Shown: positions 46,102-55,417 of the stretch, one piece after another | How positions within the stretch are numbered: position 1 is the first letter of the stretch | Layout of the letters: each line of letters begins with the position of its first letter | Assembly: GCA_031277315.1 (NCBI GenBank) | Contig: JAITMP010000038.1 | Location: 44,088-108,087, forward strand | Length of the DNA: 64,000 bases | Direction: 5' to 3' | Source: Zoogloeaceae bacterium | Lineage (GTDB): Bacteria > Pseudomonadota > Gammaproteobacteria > Burkholderiales > Rhodocyclaceae | Translations under genes and position numbers: made by a program | The notes under the pieces: model-generated | What the model was told of the DNA's origin: nothing | What the model saw: the letters and a program-made list of their open reading frames with translations, nothing else | Database searches by the model: none

Positions 46102-46734
46102 CTATTGGCCGTAGCTTTTGAATTTTTCCAGCACGGCTTCCATTTCGGTGTCGGAGAGCAGCACCGGCGGGGCGATGTGCAGGGCGCGCCAGTATTGTTC
46201 GCATAGCGATTCGAACTCGACGGCAAGATCGAGGGCATGCGGCAGATCGCGGCCAAACGCCAGCAGGCCGTGGTTGGCGAGCAGGCAGGCGCAGCGCCCG
46301 TCGAGCGCCGCCAGCGCGGCGTCGGAGAGCGCCTGCGTGCCGAACGTGGCGTAAGCGGCGCAGCGCACGCAGGCGCCGCCGAAGCGGGCGATCATGTAGT
46401 GAAACGGCGGGATGTCGACGCGCAGGCAGGCCAGCGCGGTGGCGAAGGGCGCGTGGGCGTGCGCGATGGCGCCGGCTTCGGCGCGGGCGGCGTAGATGTC
46501 GCGGTGGAAACGCCATTCGGAGGAGGGCTTGCGCGCGCCGCGCCAAGTGCCGTCGAGCGCCATCGGCACGATGTCGGCGGGCTGCATCGCGTCATACGGC
46601 AGGCCGGTCGGCGTGATGAGAAAGCCGTCGCCGCAGCGGACGCTGAGGTTGCCGGCGGCGCCGCGATTGAGGCCGAGCGTTTGCATGGCGCGGGCGCTGG
46701 CGACAAGCGTCTGGCGCAGATCGTCCTGATTCAT
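46102..46734 (-). CDS. Class II aldolase (fuculose-1-phosphate aldolase/MtnB-like)
   Basis: A 210-aa zinc-dependent aldolase-fold enzyme. The zinc ligands show in AHAHAPFAT (His-x-His) and LLANHGLLAFG (third His). GAAGNLSVRCGDGFLITPTG is the phosphate-binding segment and SSEWRFHRDIY holds the catalytic Glu. The same fold covers L-fuculose-phosphate aldolase, methylthioribulose-phosphate dehydratase (MtnB) and the DHAP-shunt aldolase (Ald2). Its ATG overlaps the mtnA stop by four bases and no other mtn genes are nearby, which favours the DHAP-shunt role: cleavage of methylthioribulose- or deoxyribulose-1-phosphate to DHAP and an aldehyde. Confidence 0.85.
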   Translation of the reverse strand: MNQDDLRQTLVASARAMQTLGLNRGAAGNLSVRCGDGFLITPTGLPYDAMQPADIVPMALDGTWRGARKPSSEWRFHRDIYAARAEAGAIAHAHAPFATALACLRVDIPPFHYMIARFGGACVRCAAYATFGTQALSDAALAALDGRCACLLANHGLLAFGRDLPHALDLAVEFESLCEQYWRALHIAPPVLLSDTEMEAVLEKFKSYGQ

Positions 46735-47792
46735 TTTGATTCCTCGAAGAAAGCGCGCAAGGCGCCGGGCGTGGCGGGATCACAGAGGCCGTCCTCGGTG
46801 AGAATGCCTGTAATCAGCCGCGCCGGCGTGATGTCGAAGGCCGGATTGGCGACGGGCGTCGCATCAGCGGCGAGCGTCAGCGTGGCAGGGTCGCCATGAT
46901 GATCGAGGCCGTCGACGCGGCGCACTTCGCCGCCGTCGCGTTCCTCGATCGGGATATGCGCGCCGTCGGGACAGGCGAGGTCGATGGTGGAGCGCGGCGC
47001 GGCGACGTAGAAAGGCACGCCGCAGTCGGCGGCGGCGAGCGCCTTGAGGCAGGTGCCGATCTTGTTGGCGGTGTCGCCGTTGGCGGCGATGCGGTCAGCG
47101 CCGACGATCACCAGATCAACCTCGCCCGCCCGCAGCAGATGGCCGGCGGCGTTGTCGGCGATCAGGGTGTGGGGAATGCCGGCTTCGCGCAGCTCCCATG
47201 CCGTGAGCAGGCCCTGATTGCGCGGCCGCGTTTCCGACGCCCAGACGTGCGTGTCAATGCCGGCGGCATGGGCGGCGTAGACTGGCGCCAGCGCCGTGCC
47301 CCAGGCGGTGGCGGCGAGCCAGCCGGCGTTGCAGTGAGTCATCAGCCTGACGGGCCGCCGCGCGCATTGCCGCAGGAGAGCGAGGCCGTGCTGGCCGATG
47401 CGCTGGTTGGCGGCGGCGTCTTCAGCGGCGATGGCGCGCGCCTCGGTCCAGGCGGCGGCGCGGCGCTCCGCCGCCGGCAGCGGCAGCAGGCGCGCGCGCA
47501 TGCGGTCGAGCGCCCAGCGCAGATTCACTGCCGTTGGCCGCGTCGCGGCGAGGGCGTCGATGGCGCGTTCGAGCGTTGTCGTGTCAGCGTCTTCTTTCAG
47601 CGCCAGGGCGAGGCCATAGGCGGCGGTGACGCCGATCAGCGGCGCGCCGCGCATCCGCATGGCGCGGATGGCCTCGGCGACATCGGCGAGCGAGCGCAGC
47701 GTTCGCGTCACGTATGCGTGCGGCAGCGCGCTCTGGTCGAGTATGACGATGGCGTCATCCACCTCGCGGAGCGTGAACAGACGCTTAGTCAT
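46731..47792 (-). CDS. mtnA: S-methyl-5-thioribose-1-phosphate isomerase
   Basis: A 353-aa eIF2B-like isomerase converting methylthioribose-1-phosphate (or 5-deoxyribose-1-phosphate) to the ribulose form. Motifs are IRAMRMRGAPLIGVTAAYG near the N-terminus, the catalytic Cys in THCNAGWLA, ETRPRNQGLLTAWEL, and the catalytic Asp in IVGADRIAANGDTANKIGT. It overlaps glnE by eight bases at its 5' end and the aldolase by four at its 3' end. Confidence 0.94.
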   Translation of the reverse strand: MTKRLFTLREVDDAIVILDQSALPHAYVTRTLRSLADVAEAIRAMRMRGAPLIGVTAAYGLALALKEDADTTTLERAIDALAATRPTAVNLRWALDRMRARLLPLPAAERRAAAWTEARAIAAEDAAANQRIGQHGLALLRQCARRPVRLMTHCNAGWLAATAWGTALAPVYAAHAAGIDTHVWASETRPRNQGLLTAWELREAGIPHTLIADNAAGHLLRAGEVDLVIVGADRIAANGDTANKIGTCLKALAAADCGVPFYVAAPRSTIDLACPDGAHIPIEERDGGEVRRVDGLDHHGDPATLTLAADATPVANPAFDITPARLITGILTEDGLCDPATPGALRAFFEESK

Positions 47793-50511
47793 TGCCGAAC
47801 ACCGTTTGCCACAGTGCGCGCACGCTGCCGATTTCCGCCGTCAGCGTTTCCCGTTCGACGCGGGCGTAGCGGGCGCCGTTCAGGCGCAGGCCGTGTTGCA
47901 GCTTGCGGTAGGCGCGGTAAGCGTCGTGCACGCGCTCGGCGAGATCGGCGGGAATCAGGCCGAGGCCGGCGGCGATTCTGAGCAGCGCCAGATTGCCCAG
48001 ATTGCCGGTGAGTTCGGCGTGCGCGTGGGCATGCCCCAGCACGAGGTACTGCACGATGAATTCGACGTCGATGAGGCCGCCGCGATCATGCTTCAGGTCG
48101 AACAGCGCGCTCTTGTTGGCGCGCGCCTCGGCCATCTTGCCGCGCATGGCGATCACCTCGCGCCGCAATTCCGCCAGCGGACGCGGCTGACACAGCACTT
48201 CGATGCGGATCGCTTCAAAACTGCGTCCGATGTCCGCGTCGCCGGCGCAGAAGCGCGCCCGCGTCAGCGCCTGATGCTCCCAGACCCAGGCCGATGTCAT
48301 TTGATACTGGCGGAAGGCGTCGACCGCGCTCACCAGCAGGCCGGATTCGCCGTTCGGGCGCAGGCGCAAATCGGTCTGGAACAGGATGCCGGCGGGCGTC
48401 GCGCTGGAAATCCAGGTGTTGATGCGCTGCGCCAGCCGGGCATAGATTTCCGGCGCGTCCGGGTGATCGTCTTCAAAGAGAAAAATGATGTCCAGATCGG
48501 AGGCGTAGCCGAGTTCCTTGCCGCCCAGCTTGCCGTAGGCGACGATGGCGAAGCGCGGCGTTTCGCGGTGGCGCTTCGGCAGCTTGCGCCAGACCAGCCG
48601 CAGGGCCAGATCGAGCATGATGTCGGCCAGTTCGGAGAGGTGGTCGGCGAGCTTTTCCACGCTCAGCAAACCGGCCAGATCCTGCGTCAGCAGACGGAAC
48701 ACCTGGGCGTGATGGGCTTCGCGCATCAAATCCATCTGCTGCTCGGTGTCCGGCTCGTGCGCGTCAAGCGCTTGCGCGAGTTCGGCGCGGAAGGCGGCCC
48801 AGTCGGGCGCGGCTTCGCGCAGGCGCGCGTCGAGCAGTTCGTCGAGCAGTACCGGATGACGGGTGAGATAGTCCGCCGCCCAGCTTGACGCGCTCGCCAG
48901 CCGCGCCACTTGCCGCAGGGCGTGCGGATATTGCTGCAAGAGGGCGAGATAGGCGGCGCGGCGGCTGATGGCTTCAAGCAGATCGAGGCCGCGCGTCAGG
49001 GTGGCGTCGGGATTCGGCGTTTCTGCCGCCGCCTCTATCAGGCGCGGCACCAGCGCGTCGAAGCGTTCGCGGATGCCGGGCGGCATCTGCTGATAACGGC
49101 TGCCGGCGCGGATGCCGGCCAGCCGTTGCGCGCCGGCCTCGGCTTCGTCATAGCCGAGATCGACGAGCGCCTGCGCCGTCTTGCCGTCCCCGCTATTTTC
49201 GCTGCCCTGCCAGACGCTGGCGAGGCCGTGGCTTTGGCGATCGGGGTCGGCGAAGACGGCCTCGAAGTGGCGGCTGACGTTGGCGCGATGACGTTCGAGC
49301 GCTTCGAGCAGGGTGGCGTAATCGTCGAAACCCATGCCGCGCGCGATGCGCGCCTGATCGCCGTCTTGCGCGGGCAGGGCGTGCGTTTGCGCGTCGTCGA
49401 GGTATTGCAGGCGGTGTTCGAGATTGCGCAGGAAGCGGTAGGCCGCCGCCAGTTCATCGGCTGCCGCCGCTTCGAGCAGGCCCTGGCGGGCGAGCAGCGC
49501 CAGCACCGCCAGCGTGGGCCGGATTTGCAACGCCTTGTCGCGTCCGCCGCGGATCAACTGGAAGACCTGGGCGATGAATTCGATTTCGCGGATGCCGCCG
49601 GGGCCGAGCTTGATGTCGCCGGCGCGGTCCTTGCGCGCCACTTCGCGGCGGATCTGCGCGTGCAGTTCGCGCATCGCGTTGATGGCGCCGTAGTCGAGGT
49701 ATTTGCGGAACACGAAAGGCCGCGCAAGTGTGGCGAGGGCGGTGGCTGCGTCGATGCTGCCACCTTCGCCACGCAGGGGCCGCGCCTTGATCCAGGCGTA
49801 GCGTTCCCACTCGCGGCCTTGCGTGACGAAATAGTTTTCCAGCATGTCGAAGCTCGCCACCAGCGGGCCGGATTCGCCGTTGGGCCGCAGCCGCATGTCG
49901 ACGCGGAAGACCTGACCGTCGCCGGTAATCTCGGCCAGCGCGCCGATCAACTGGCGGCCCAGGCGCGTGAAGAACTCGAAATTGGAGAGTGTGGATAGCG
50001 GCTGGCTGCCGCCATCGGTTTCGCCGTCCTCGGGGTAGACGAAAATCAGGTCGATGTCGGAGGAGACGTTCAATTCCCCGCCGCCCAGTTTGCCCATGCC
50101 GATGACGATCAGTTCCTGCGCTTCGCCGCTGGCCGAGCGCGGTGTGCCGTGCCGCGCTGTCAGCGCCGCGCCGAGGATGGCGGCAGCGCGCCCGATGGCG
50201 ATTTCGGCCAGCGTGGTCATGGTGGCGGTGACTTCGGCCAGATCGGCCAGCCCGGCCAGATCGCGCGCGGCGAGGCGGGAAAGGACGGCGGCGCGCAAGC
50301 GGCGCAGGCCGGGGCGCAGCGTCGCTTCGGCCGCGCCCGCGTCCATGTTGTCGGCGAGAAACGCGCGCATTTCCGCTTCCGTCCAGGGCAGGTGCAGCCG
50401 CTCGCGCAGGGCGGCGCCGATGTCGGGCCGGCTCTCGACCAGGTGGCTGAGGAAGCGGCTGAGCGGCAAAACGCTTTCGAGCCGGGCGGCGTTGTCTGTC
50501 GGAACGGGCAT
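47785..50511 (-). CDS. glnE: Bifunctional glutamine synthetase adenylyltransferase/adenylyl-removing enzyme
   Basis: A 908-aa enzyme controlling glutamine synthetase activity by adenylylation in response to PII and glutamine. It has two nucleotidyltransferase domains, each with a paired-Asp motif: NVSSDIDLIFVYPEDG in the N-terminal deadenylylating half and GYASDLDIIFLFEDD in the C-terminal adenylylating half, with helical bundles between. Length is typical for the family (about 900-950). Divergent from yhdP, a conserved betaproteobacterial arrangement. Confidence 0.96.
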   Translation of the reverse strand: MPVPTDNAARLESVLPLSRFLSHLVESRPDIGAALRERLHLPWTEAEMRAFLADNMDAGAAEATLRPGLRRLRAAVLSRLAARDLAGLADLAEVTATMTTLAEIAIGRAAAILGAALTARHGTPRSASGEAQELIVIGMGKLGGGELNVSSDIDLIFVYPEDGETDGGSQPLSTLSNFEFFTRLGRQLIGALAEITGDGQVFRVDMRLRPNGESGPLVASFDMLENYFVTQGREWERYAWIKARPLRGEGGSIDAATALATLARPFVFRKYLDYGAINAMRELHAQIRREVARKDRAGDIKLGPGGIREIEFIAQVFQLIRGGRDKALQIRPTLAVLALLARQGLLEAAAADELAAAYRFLRNLEHRLQYLDDAQTHALPAQDGDQARIARGMGFDDYATLLEALERHRANVSRHFEAVFADPDRQSHGLASVWQGSENSGDGKTAQALVDLGYDEAEAGAQRLAGIRAGSRYQQMPPGIRERFDALVPRLIEAAAETPNPDATLTRGLDLLEAISRRAAYLALLQQYPHALRQVARLASASSWAADYLTRHPVLLDELLDARLREAAPDWAAFRAELAQALDAHEPDTEQQMDLMREAHHAQVFRLLTQDLAGLLSVEKLADHLSELADIMLDLALRLVWRKLPKRHRETPRFAIVAYGKLGGKELGYASDLDIIFLFEDDHPDAPEIYARLAQRINTWISSATPAGILFQTDLRLRPNGESGLLVSAVDAFRQYQMTSAWVWEHQALTRARFCAGDADIGRSFEAIRIEVLCQPRPLAELRREVIAMRGKMAEARANKSALFDLKHDRGGLIDVEFIVQYLVLGHAHAHAELTGNLGNLALLRIAAGLGLIPADLAERVHDAYRAYRKLQHGLRLNGARYARVERETLTAEIGSVRALWQTVFGND

Positions 50512-50629
50512 TGGCGCGTTTACAGGTAAAATTCGTTATCGCAGAGAGACTTGAACGGGTCATTGTAAACCGCCAAACCGTGCCAAACCGCGCCGGCGCG
50601 GGCGCCGCCGGACAAGTTTCCAACTACTG

Positions 50630-53600
50630 ATGCAAGAAAACTCATCCCTGAACCCTGCCCCGATTCCCACTCCGGTTTCCACTCCGGTTTCCGCCCCGGC
50701 CCGCTTCGGTCGGCTACCGGGTCGGCTACTGGGCTGGCTGCCGGGCTGGCTGCGCCGGACGCTGGTCTGGCTGTTCTGGATCGGCTATTTCGGCTTCGCT
50801 CTCATCATTCTCTCGCTGCGTTACGCGGTGCTGCCAAACATCGAGCACTACCGCGCCGACATCGAAAGCGGCATTTCCCGCGCCATCGGCCTGCCGGTCA
50901 GCATCGACCACATCGACACGCGCTGGCACGGGCTGCGGCCCCAGCTTTCCCTGCGCGGCCTGAATATCCGCGACGCCGCCGGGCGGCCGGCGCTGACGCT
51001 CGATACGGTCGAGACGGAGCTGTCCTGGGCCTCGCTGTGGCACGGGCAACTGCGCCTGCGCCGGCTCGAAATCGACGCGCCCGATCTGCATATCCGCCGC
51101 GAGCCGGGCGGCCGCATCTTCATCGCCGGCCTCGAACTCGATCTCGACGCGCCGCAAAGCGGCCTGCTCGACTGGCTGCTGGCGCAGGAGCGCATCGTCA
51201 TCCGCGACGCCGCCATCCGCTGGGACGACGCCCAGCGCGCCGCGCCGCCGCTGGCCTTGTCGCGCGTCAACGCCATGCTGGAGAACGATGGCCGCGCGCA
51301 CCGCTTCGGCCTCACCGCCGTGCCGCCGCCGGCGCTGGCGGCGCGGCTGGACGTGCGCGGGGCTTTCCGCAGCGCCGATCCGGGCCGGCTGGAAACCTGG
51401 ACGGGGCAGGCGTATGCCGAACTCGACTATGCCGATCTCGCCGTCTGGCGGGCCTGGGTGGATTATCCGGTCGATCTGCCGCGAGGCGCCGGCGGCATGC
51501 GCCTGTGGCTGGGTTTCGACGCAGCGCGGCTCGACGCGCTCACCGCCGACATCGCCCTGCGCGACGTGAAGCTGCGCTGGTCGCCCGATCTGCCGATGAT
51601 TGATCTGGCCCATCTCGCCGGGCGTGTGTCGGGGCGTCTGTCGCAGCGCGGCTTCGAGGTGAATACGCGCCGGCTGACGCTGGCCACCCATGACGGCGCC
51701 GTGCTGCCGCCGACCGATTTCAGTCTGCGCTGGACGCCCGCGAATGCGGATCAGGACGGTCAGCCGGCGCGGGGAACGCTCACCGCCGACGCGCTCGATC
51801 TGGGCGTGCTGGCGCGGCTGAGCGGTTTTTTGCCGCTGCCGGCGGAGATGCGCCAGACGCTGACGGATTACGCGCCGAGCGGCCGCATCGCCGATCTCAA
51901 GCTGGGCTGGACGGGCGAGGCGGGCGCCCCTGCCACCTCTGCTACGCCGCTCGCCTTCGACGCCAAGGCGCGCTTCGAGGGACTCGGCCTGAGCGCGCAA
52001 GGCCGCTGGCCCGGCTTCGCCGGACTCAGCGGCAGCATCGAGGGCAACGAAAAGGAGGGCCGCGTCAGCCTCGACAGCCGCCGCGCCACGCTCGATCTGC
52101 CGCGGGTGTTCGCCGATCCGCGGCTGGAATTCGCCACGCTGACGGGGAAGGCAAGCTGGACGGCGGCGGCGGATGGCCGCGTCGACGTGCAGTTACAGGA
52201 ACTGGTTTTCGACAACCCGGACGCCGCCGGCAACGCGACAGGGCATTACCGCAGCAGCCTCGACGGGCCGGGCGAAATCGACCTCACGGCGTGGCTGAAT
52301 CGCGCCGACGGCGCGGCGGTGTGGCGCTACATGCCGCTGGCGGTCAGCGCCGACGTGCCGGCCTGGCTGCATGGGGCGATTACCGGCGGGCGAGCGAGCG
52401 ACGCCGAGTTGCGCCTGCAAGGCGATCTGAAAGATTTTCCCTTCGCCGACGGCGGCAAGGGCATTTTCCGCATCACGGCCAAAATCGCCGGCGCCAGCTT
52501 GCGCTACGCGCAGGACTGGCCGGGCATCGACGGCATCGATGGCGATCTGCTGTTCGAGGGCAAGCGCATGCGCATCCGCGCCGACAAGGGCCGCATTTAC
52601 GGCGTCGCGCTCTCCGGCGTCAGCGCCGAGATTCCCGATCTGGAAGTGTTCGACGAGATTCTTGTTGTCAACGGTCAGGCGGCGGGGCCGACGGCGGATT
52701 TCCTGCGCTTCATCGAAACCAGTCCGGTGCTGGAACAGATCGACCGCTTCACCGACGGCATGCACGCGGCGGGCAACGGCACGCTCGGCCTGAAGCTGCT
52801 CCTGCCGCTGCGCCGGATCAATGACACCAAGATAGAAGGCCACTATCAATTCCTGCGCAACGAATTGAAGGTCGATGCCGACCTGCCGCCGCTGACCGAC
52901 GTCAACGGCAGCCTGCGCTTTACCGGCGCCAGCATTGACGTGAAGGAGGCGCGCGCGCAACTGCTCGGCTCGCCGCTGACCGTGAATGCCGCCCTGCGCG
53001 GCGGCGGCGCGGTGGAGATCAATGCCCAGGGCAGCCTGAACATCGCCGCCCTGCGCAAGTCGTCCAGTCACCGTCTGCTCGAACACCTCTCGGGCAGCGC
53101 CGCCTGGCGCGGCACGATGCAGATCAAGAACCGCCGCGCCGACGTGAAACTGGAATCGAATCTGCGCGGCATCGCCTCCACGCTGCCAGCGCCGTTCAAC
53201 AAGACCGCTGACGACGTTTTGCCCTTCACTTTCGAGCGCGTCACGTCCGCCACGGCGGGCGCTGCTGCCACTGCGGCGGCGGCGGTTGTGCGCGACCGGA
53301 TACGCGTCGGCCTCGGCAACCGGCTGGCGGCGCAGATTCTCCGCCGTCAGGATGGCGGGCGGAGCGTCATCGAGCGCGGCGCCATCGGCATCGGCGAACG
53401 GCCGACGCTGCCGGAGAAGGGCATGGCGCTGGCGGTCAATGCGCCGGCGCTGGATATTGATTTCTGGCGCCGCTTGTTCGCCGCCGATGGAACGGGGGAG
53501 AGTGGCGGGAGCGGCGGCTATCCGGTCACCCGGATCAGCTTGCGCGCGACGGAACTGACCGCCTTCGAGCGCCAGTTCCATGATGTCAGGCTGCGCGCCG

Positions 53601-54586
53601 CCCTTGCCGGCGATGCCTGGCAGGCCCAGGTGGCGAGCCGCGAGGCGACCGGCGACGTGACCTGGCGGGCCAACGACCGCGGCCGCCTGCGGGCGCGCCT
53701 GAAGCAACTCACGCTGGATGAAATTCCGTCGGAAAGCGCGCAGGCGGAGGAGACGCCGCTGCGCGAGTTGCCGGGCCTCGACATCGTGGCGGAAAACTTC
53801 ACGCTCGGCGAGCGCAAGCTGGGCCGGCTTGAATTGCTGGCGACCAATGCCGATGCCGTCTGGAAGATGGAGCGGCTGGCGCTCAGCAGCGCGGACGGCG
53901 CGCTGGTGTCCGACGGCGTCTGGGCCGGCGGCGCGACGCAACTGAATTTCAAGCTCGATGTCGCCGACATCGGCGGCATGCTGGGCCGGCTCGGCTATGC
54001 GGATGCCGTCAAGCGCGGCACGGCGCAACTTGAAGGCAAGGTGTCGTGGGCGGGCGCGCCGATCCGGATCGATCATGCTTCGCTCGACGGCACGCTGAAG
54101 GTGGAGGCCGCGCGCGGCCAGTTCAACAAGCTGGAGCCGGGTGTGGGCCGGCTGCTCGGCGTTCTCAGCCTGCAATCGCTGCCGCGCCGCCTGACGCTCG
54201 ATTTCCGCGACATCTTCAGCGAAGGGTTCGCCTTCGACAAGATCACCGGCGACGCCAAACTGGCGCGCGGCGTCATGAGCACGCAGAACTTGCAGATACA
54301 GGGGCCGGCGGCAAAAATTTTCATGCAAGGCGAAGTCAGCATTCCGGCCGAGACGCAGGACTTGCGCGTGCGCGTCGAGCCGGCGTTGAGCGACGCGGTG
54401 GCCGTCGGCGCCATGATCGCCAACCCGGCAGTCGGCGCGGCGGCTTGGGTGGCGCAGAAGCTGCTAAAAGACCCGCTCGGCAAGATGTTTGCTTTTGAAT
54501 ACGCCGTCACCGGCCCCTGGAGCGATCCGAAGGTGGAGAAACTCCAGCAGCCGGTGGCGGAGAACAAGGAAGGAATGAATCCATGA
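50630..54586 (+). CDS. yhdP: YhdP-family AsmA-like protein (TIGR02099)
   Basis: A 1318-aa protein with one N-terminal membrane helix (FWIGYFGFALIILSLRYAVL at about residues 45-65) and a very long periplasmic part, made mainly of beta-strands as in the AsmA/bridge-like lipid-transfer superfamily, with the conserved C-terminal AsmA-like domain (QGEVSIPAETQDLRVRVEPA). YhdP in E. coli helps move phospholipid to the outer membrane. The N-terminal 30 residues are Pro-rich with short repeats. The stop overlaps the nitrilase ATG. Confidence 0.93.
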   Translation: MQENSSLNPAPIPTPVSTPVSAPARFGRLPGRLLGWLPGWLRRTLVWLFWIGYFGFALIILSLRYAVLPNIEHYRADIESGISRAIGLPVSIDHIDTRWHGLRPQLSLRGLNIRDAAGRPALTLDTVETELSWASLWHGQLRLRRLEIDAPDLHIRREPGGRIFIAGLELDLDAPQSGLLDWLLAQERIVIRDAAIRWDDAQRAAPPLALSRVNAMLENDGRAHRFGLTAVPPPALAARLDVRGAFRSADPGRLETWTGQAYAELDYADLAVWRAWVDYPVDLPRGAGGMRLWLGFDAARLDALTADIALRDVKLRWSPDLPMIDLAHLAGRVSGRLSQRGFEVNTRRLTLATHDGAVLPPTDFSLRWTPANADQDGQPARGTLTADALDLGVLARLSGFLPLPAEMRQTLTDYAPSGRIADLKLGWTGEAGAPATSATPLAFDAKARFEGLGLSAQGRWPGFAGLSGSIEGNEKEGRVSLDSRRATLDLPRVFADPRLEFATLTGKASWTAAADGRVDVQLQELVFDNPDAAGNATGHYRSSLDGPGEIDLTAWLNRADGAAVWRYMPLAVSADVPAWLHGAITGGRASDAELRLQGDLKDFPFADGGKGIFRITAKIAGASLRYAQDWPGIDGIDGDLLFEGKRMRIRADKGRIYGVALSGVSAEIPDLEVFDEILVVNGQAAGPTADFLRFIETSPVLEQIDRFTDGMHAAGNGTLGLKLLLPLRRINDTKIEGHYQFLRNELKVDADLPPLTDVNGSLRFTGASIDVKEARAQLLGSPLTVNAALRGGGAVEINAQGSLNIAALRKSSSHRLLEHLSGSAAWRGTMQIKNRRADVKLESNLRGIASTLPAPFNKTADDVLPFTFERVTSATAGAAATAAAAVVRDRIRVGLGNRLAAQILRRQDGGRSVIERGAIGIGERPTLPEKGMALAVNAPALDIDFWRRLFAADGTGESGGSGGYPVTRISLRATELTAFERQFHDVRLRAALAGDAWQAQVASREATGDVTWRANDRGRLRARLKQLTLDEIPSESAQAEETPLRELPGLDIVAENFTLGERKLGRLELLATNADAVWKMERLALSSADGALVSDGVWAGGATQLNFKLDVADIGGMLGRLGYADAVKRGTAQLEGKVSWAGAPIRIDHASLDGTLKVEAARGQFNKLEPGVGRLLGVLSLQSLPRRLTLDFRDIFSEGFAFDKITGDAKLARGVMSTQNLQIQGPAAKIFMQGEVSIPAETQDLRVRVEPALSDAVAVGAMIANPAVGAAAWVAQKLLKDPLGKMFAFEYAVTGPWSDPKVEKLQQPVAENKEGMNP

Positions 54587-55398
54587 CGGCGGCGCATGGG
54601 ACGGCGCGCATCGCGGCGGTGCAGATGGTGTCGGGGCCGGACATCGCGCAAAACCTGCGCGAGGCGGAACGGCAGGTCGCTGTGGCGGCGGCGCGCGGCG
54701 CGCGCATGGTGGCGCTGCCGGAATATTTTCCGCTCATCTCCGGCGACGAGCAGGAGAAAGTGCGCGTGGCCGAGCGGGACGGCGCCGGGCCTTTGCAGGA
54801 CTTCCTGCGCGAGACGGCCATGCGGCACCAGGTCTGGCTGATCGGCGGCTCGATTCCGCTCGCGGCGGAGAGTCCGGGCAAGGTGCGCAACACCTGTCTG
54901 GTCTTCGACGACGCCGGCCGGCGCGTGGCGCGCTATGACAAGATGCACTTGTTCCGCTTCACGCAGGGAACCGAACGCTACGACGAACGTCAGACCATCG
55001 AGCCGGGCGACCGCGTTGTGACTTTCGATTCCCCGCTCGGGCGGGTCGGCGTGTCGATCTGTTACGACTTGCGCTTTCCCGAACTGTATCGCGCCATGGG
55101 GCCGGTCGACCTGCTGGTGGTGGCGGCGGCATTCACGCACACGACGGGGCAGGCGCACTGGGAATTGCTGCTGCGCGCGCGGGCGGTTGAAAACCTTTGC
55201 TACGCGCTGGCTTCGGCGCAGGGCGGCACGCACCCGAGCGGACGCATGACCTGGGGCGACAGCATGATCGTCGATCCCTGGGGCGCGGTGCTCGACCGCC
55301 TGCCGACCGGGCCGGGCGTGGTGATGGCGGACATGGACGCCGCCCGCCTCGCCGGTCTGCGCGCCAGCCTGCCCGCCTTGCAGCACCGAATACTTTGA
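54583..55398 (+). CDS. Carbon-nitrogen hydrolase, Nit1/deaminated-glutathione-amidase-like
   Basis: A 271-aa nitrilase-superfamily amidase. The catalytic triad is visible: Glu in ALPEYFPL, Lys in YDKMHLFRF and Cys in VSICYDLRFPELYR. HTTGQAHWELLLRARAVEN is typical of the Nit branch. The favoured function is metabolite repair by hydrolysing deaminated glutathione; omega-amidase is the alternative. Coupled to yhdP by ATGA and followed by tldD. Confidence 0.9.
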   Translation: MTAAHGTARIAAVQMVSGPDIAQNLREAERQVAVAAARGARMVALPEYFPLISGDEQEKVRVAERDGAGPLQDFLRETAMRHQVWLIGGSIPLAAESPGKVRNTCLVFDDAGRRVARYDKMHLFRFTQGTERYDERQTIEPGDRVVTFDSPLGRVGVSICYDLRFPELYRAMGPVDLLVVAAAFTHTTGQAHWELLLRARAVENLCYALASAQGGTHPSGRMTWGDSMIVDPWGAVLDRLPTGPGVVMADMDAARLAGLRASLPALQHRIL

Positions 55399-55417
55399 CA
55401 CCCGACGCGAAGATGAA

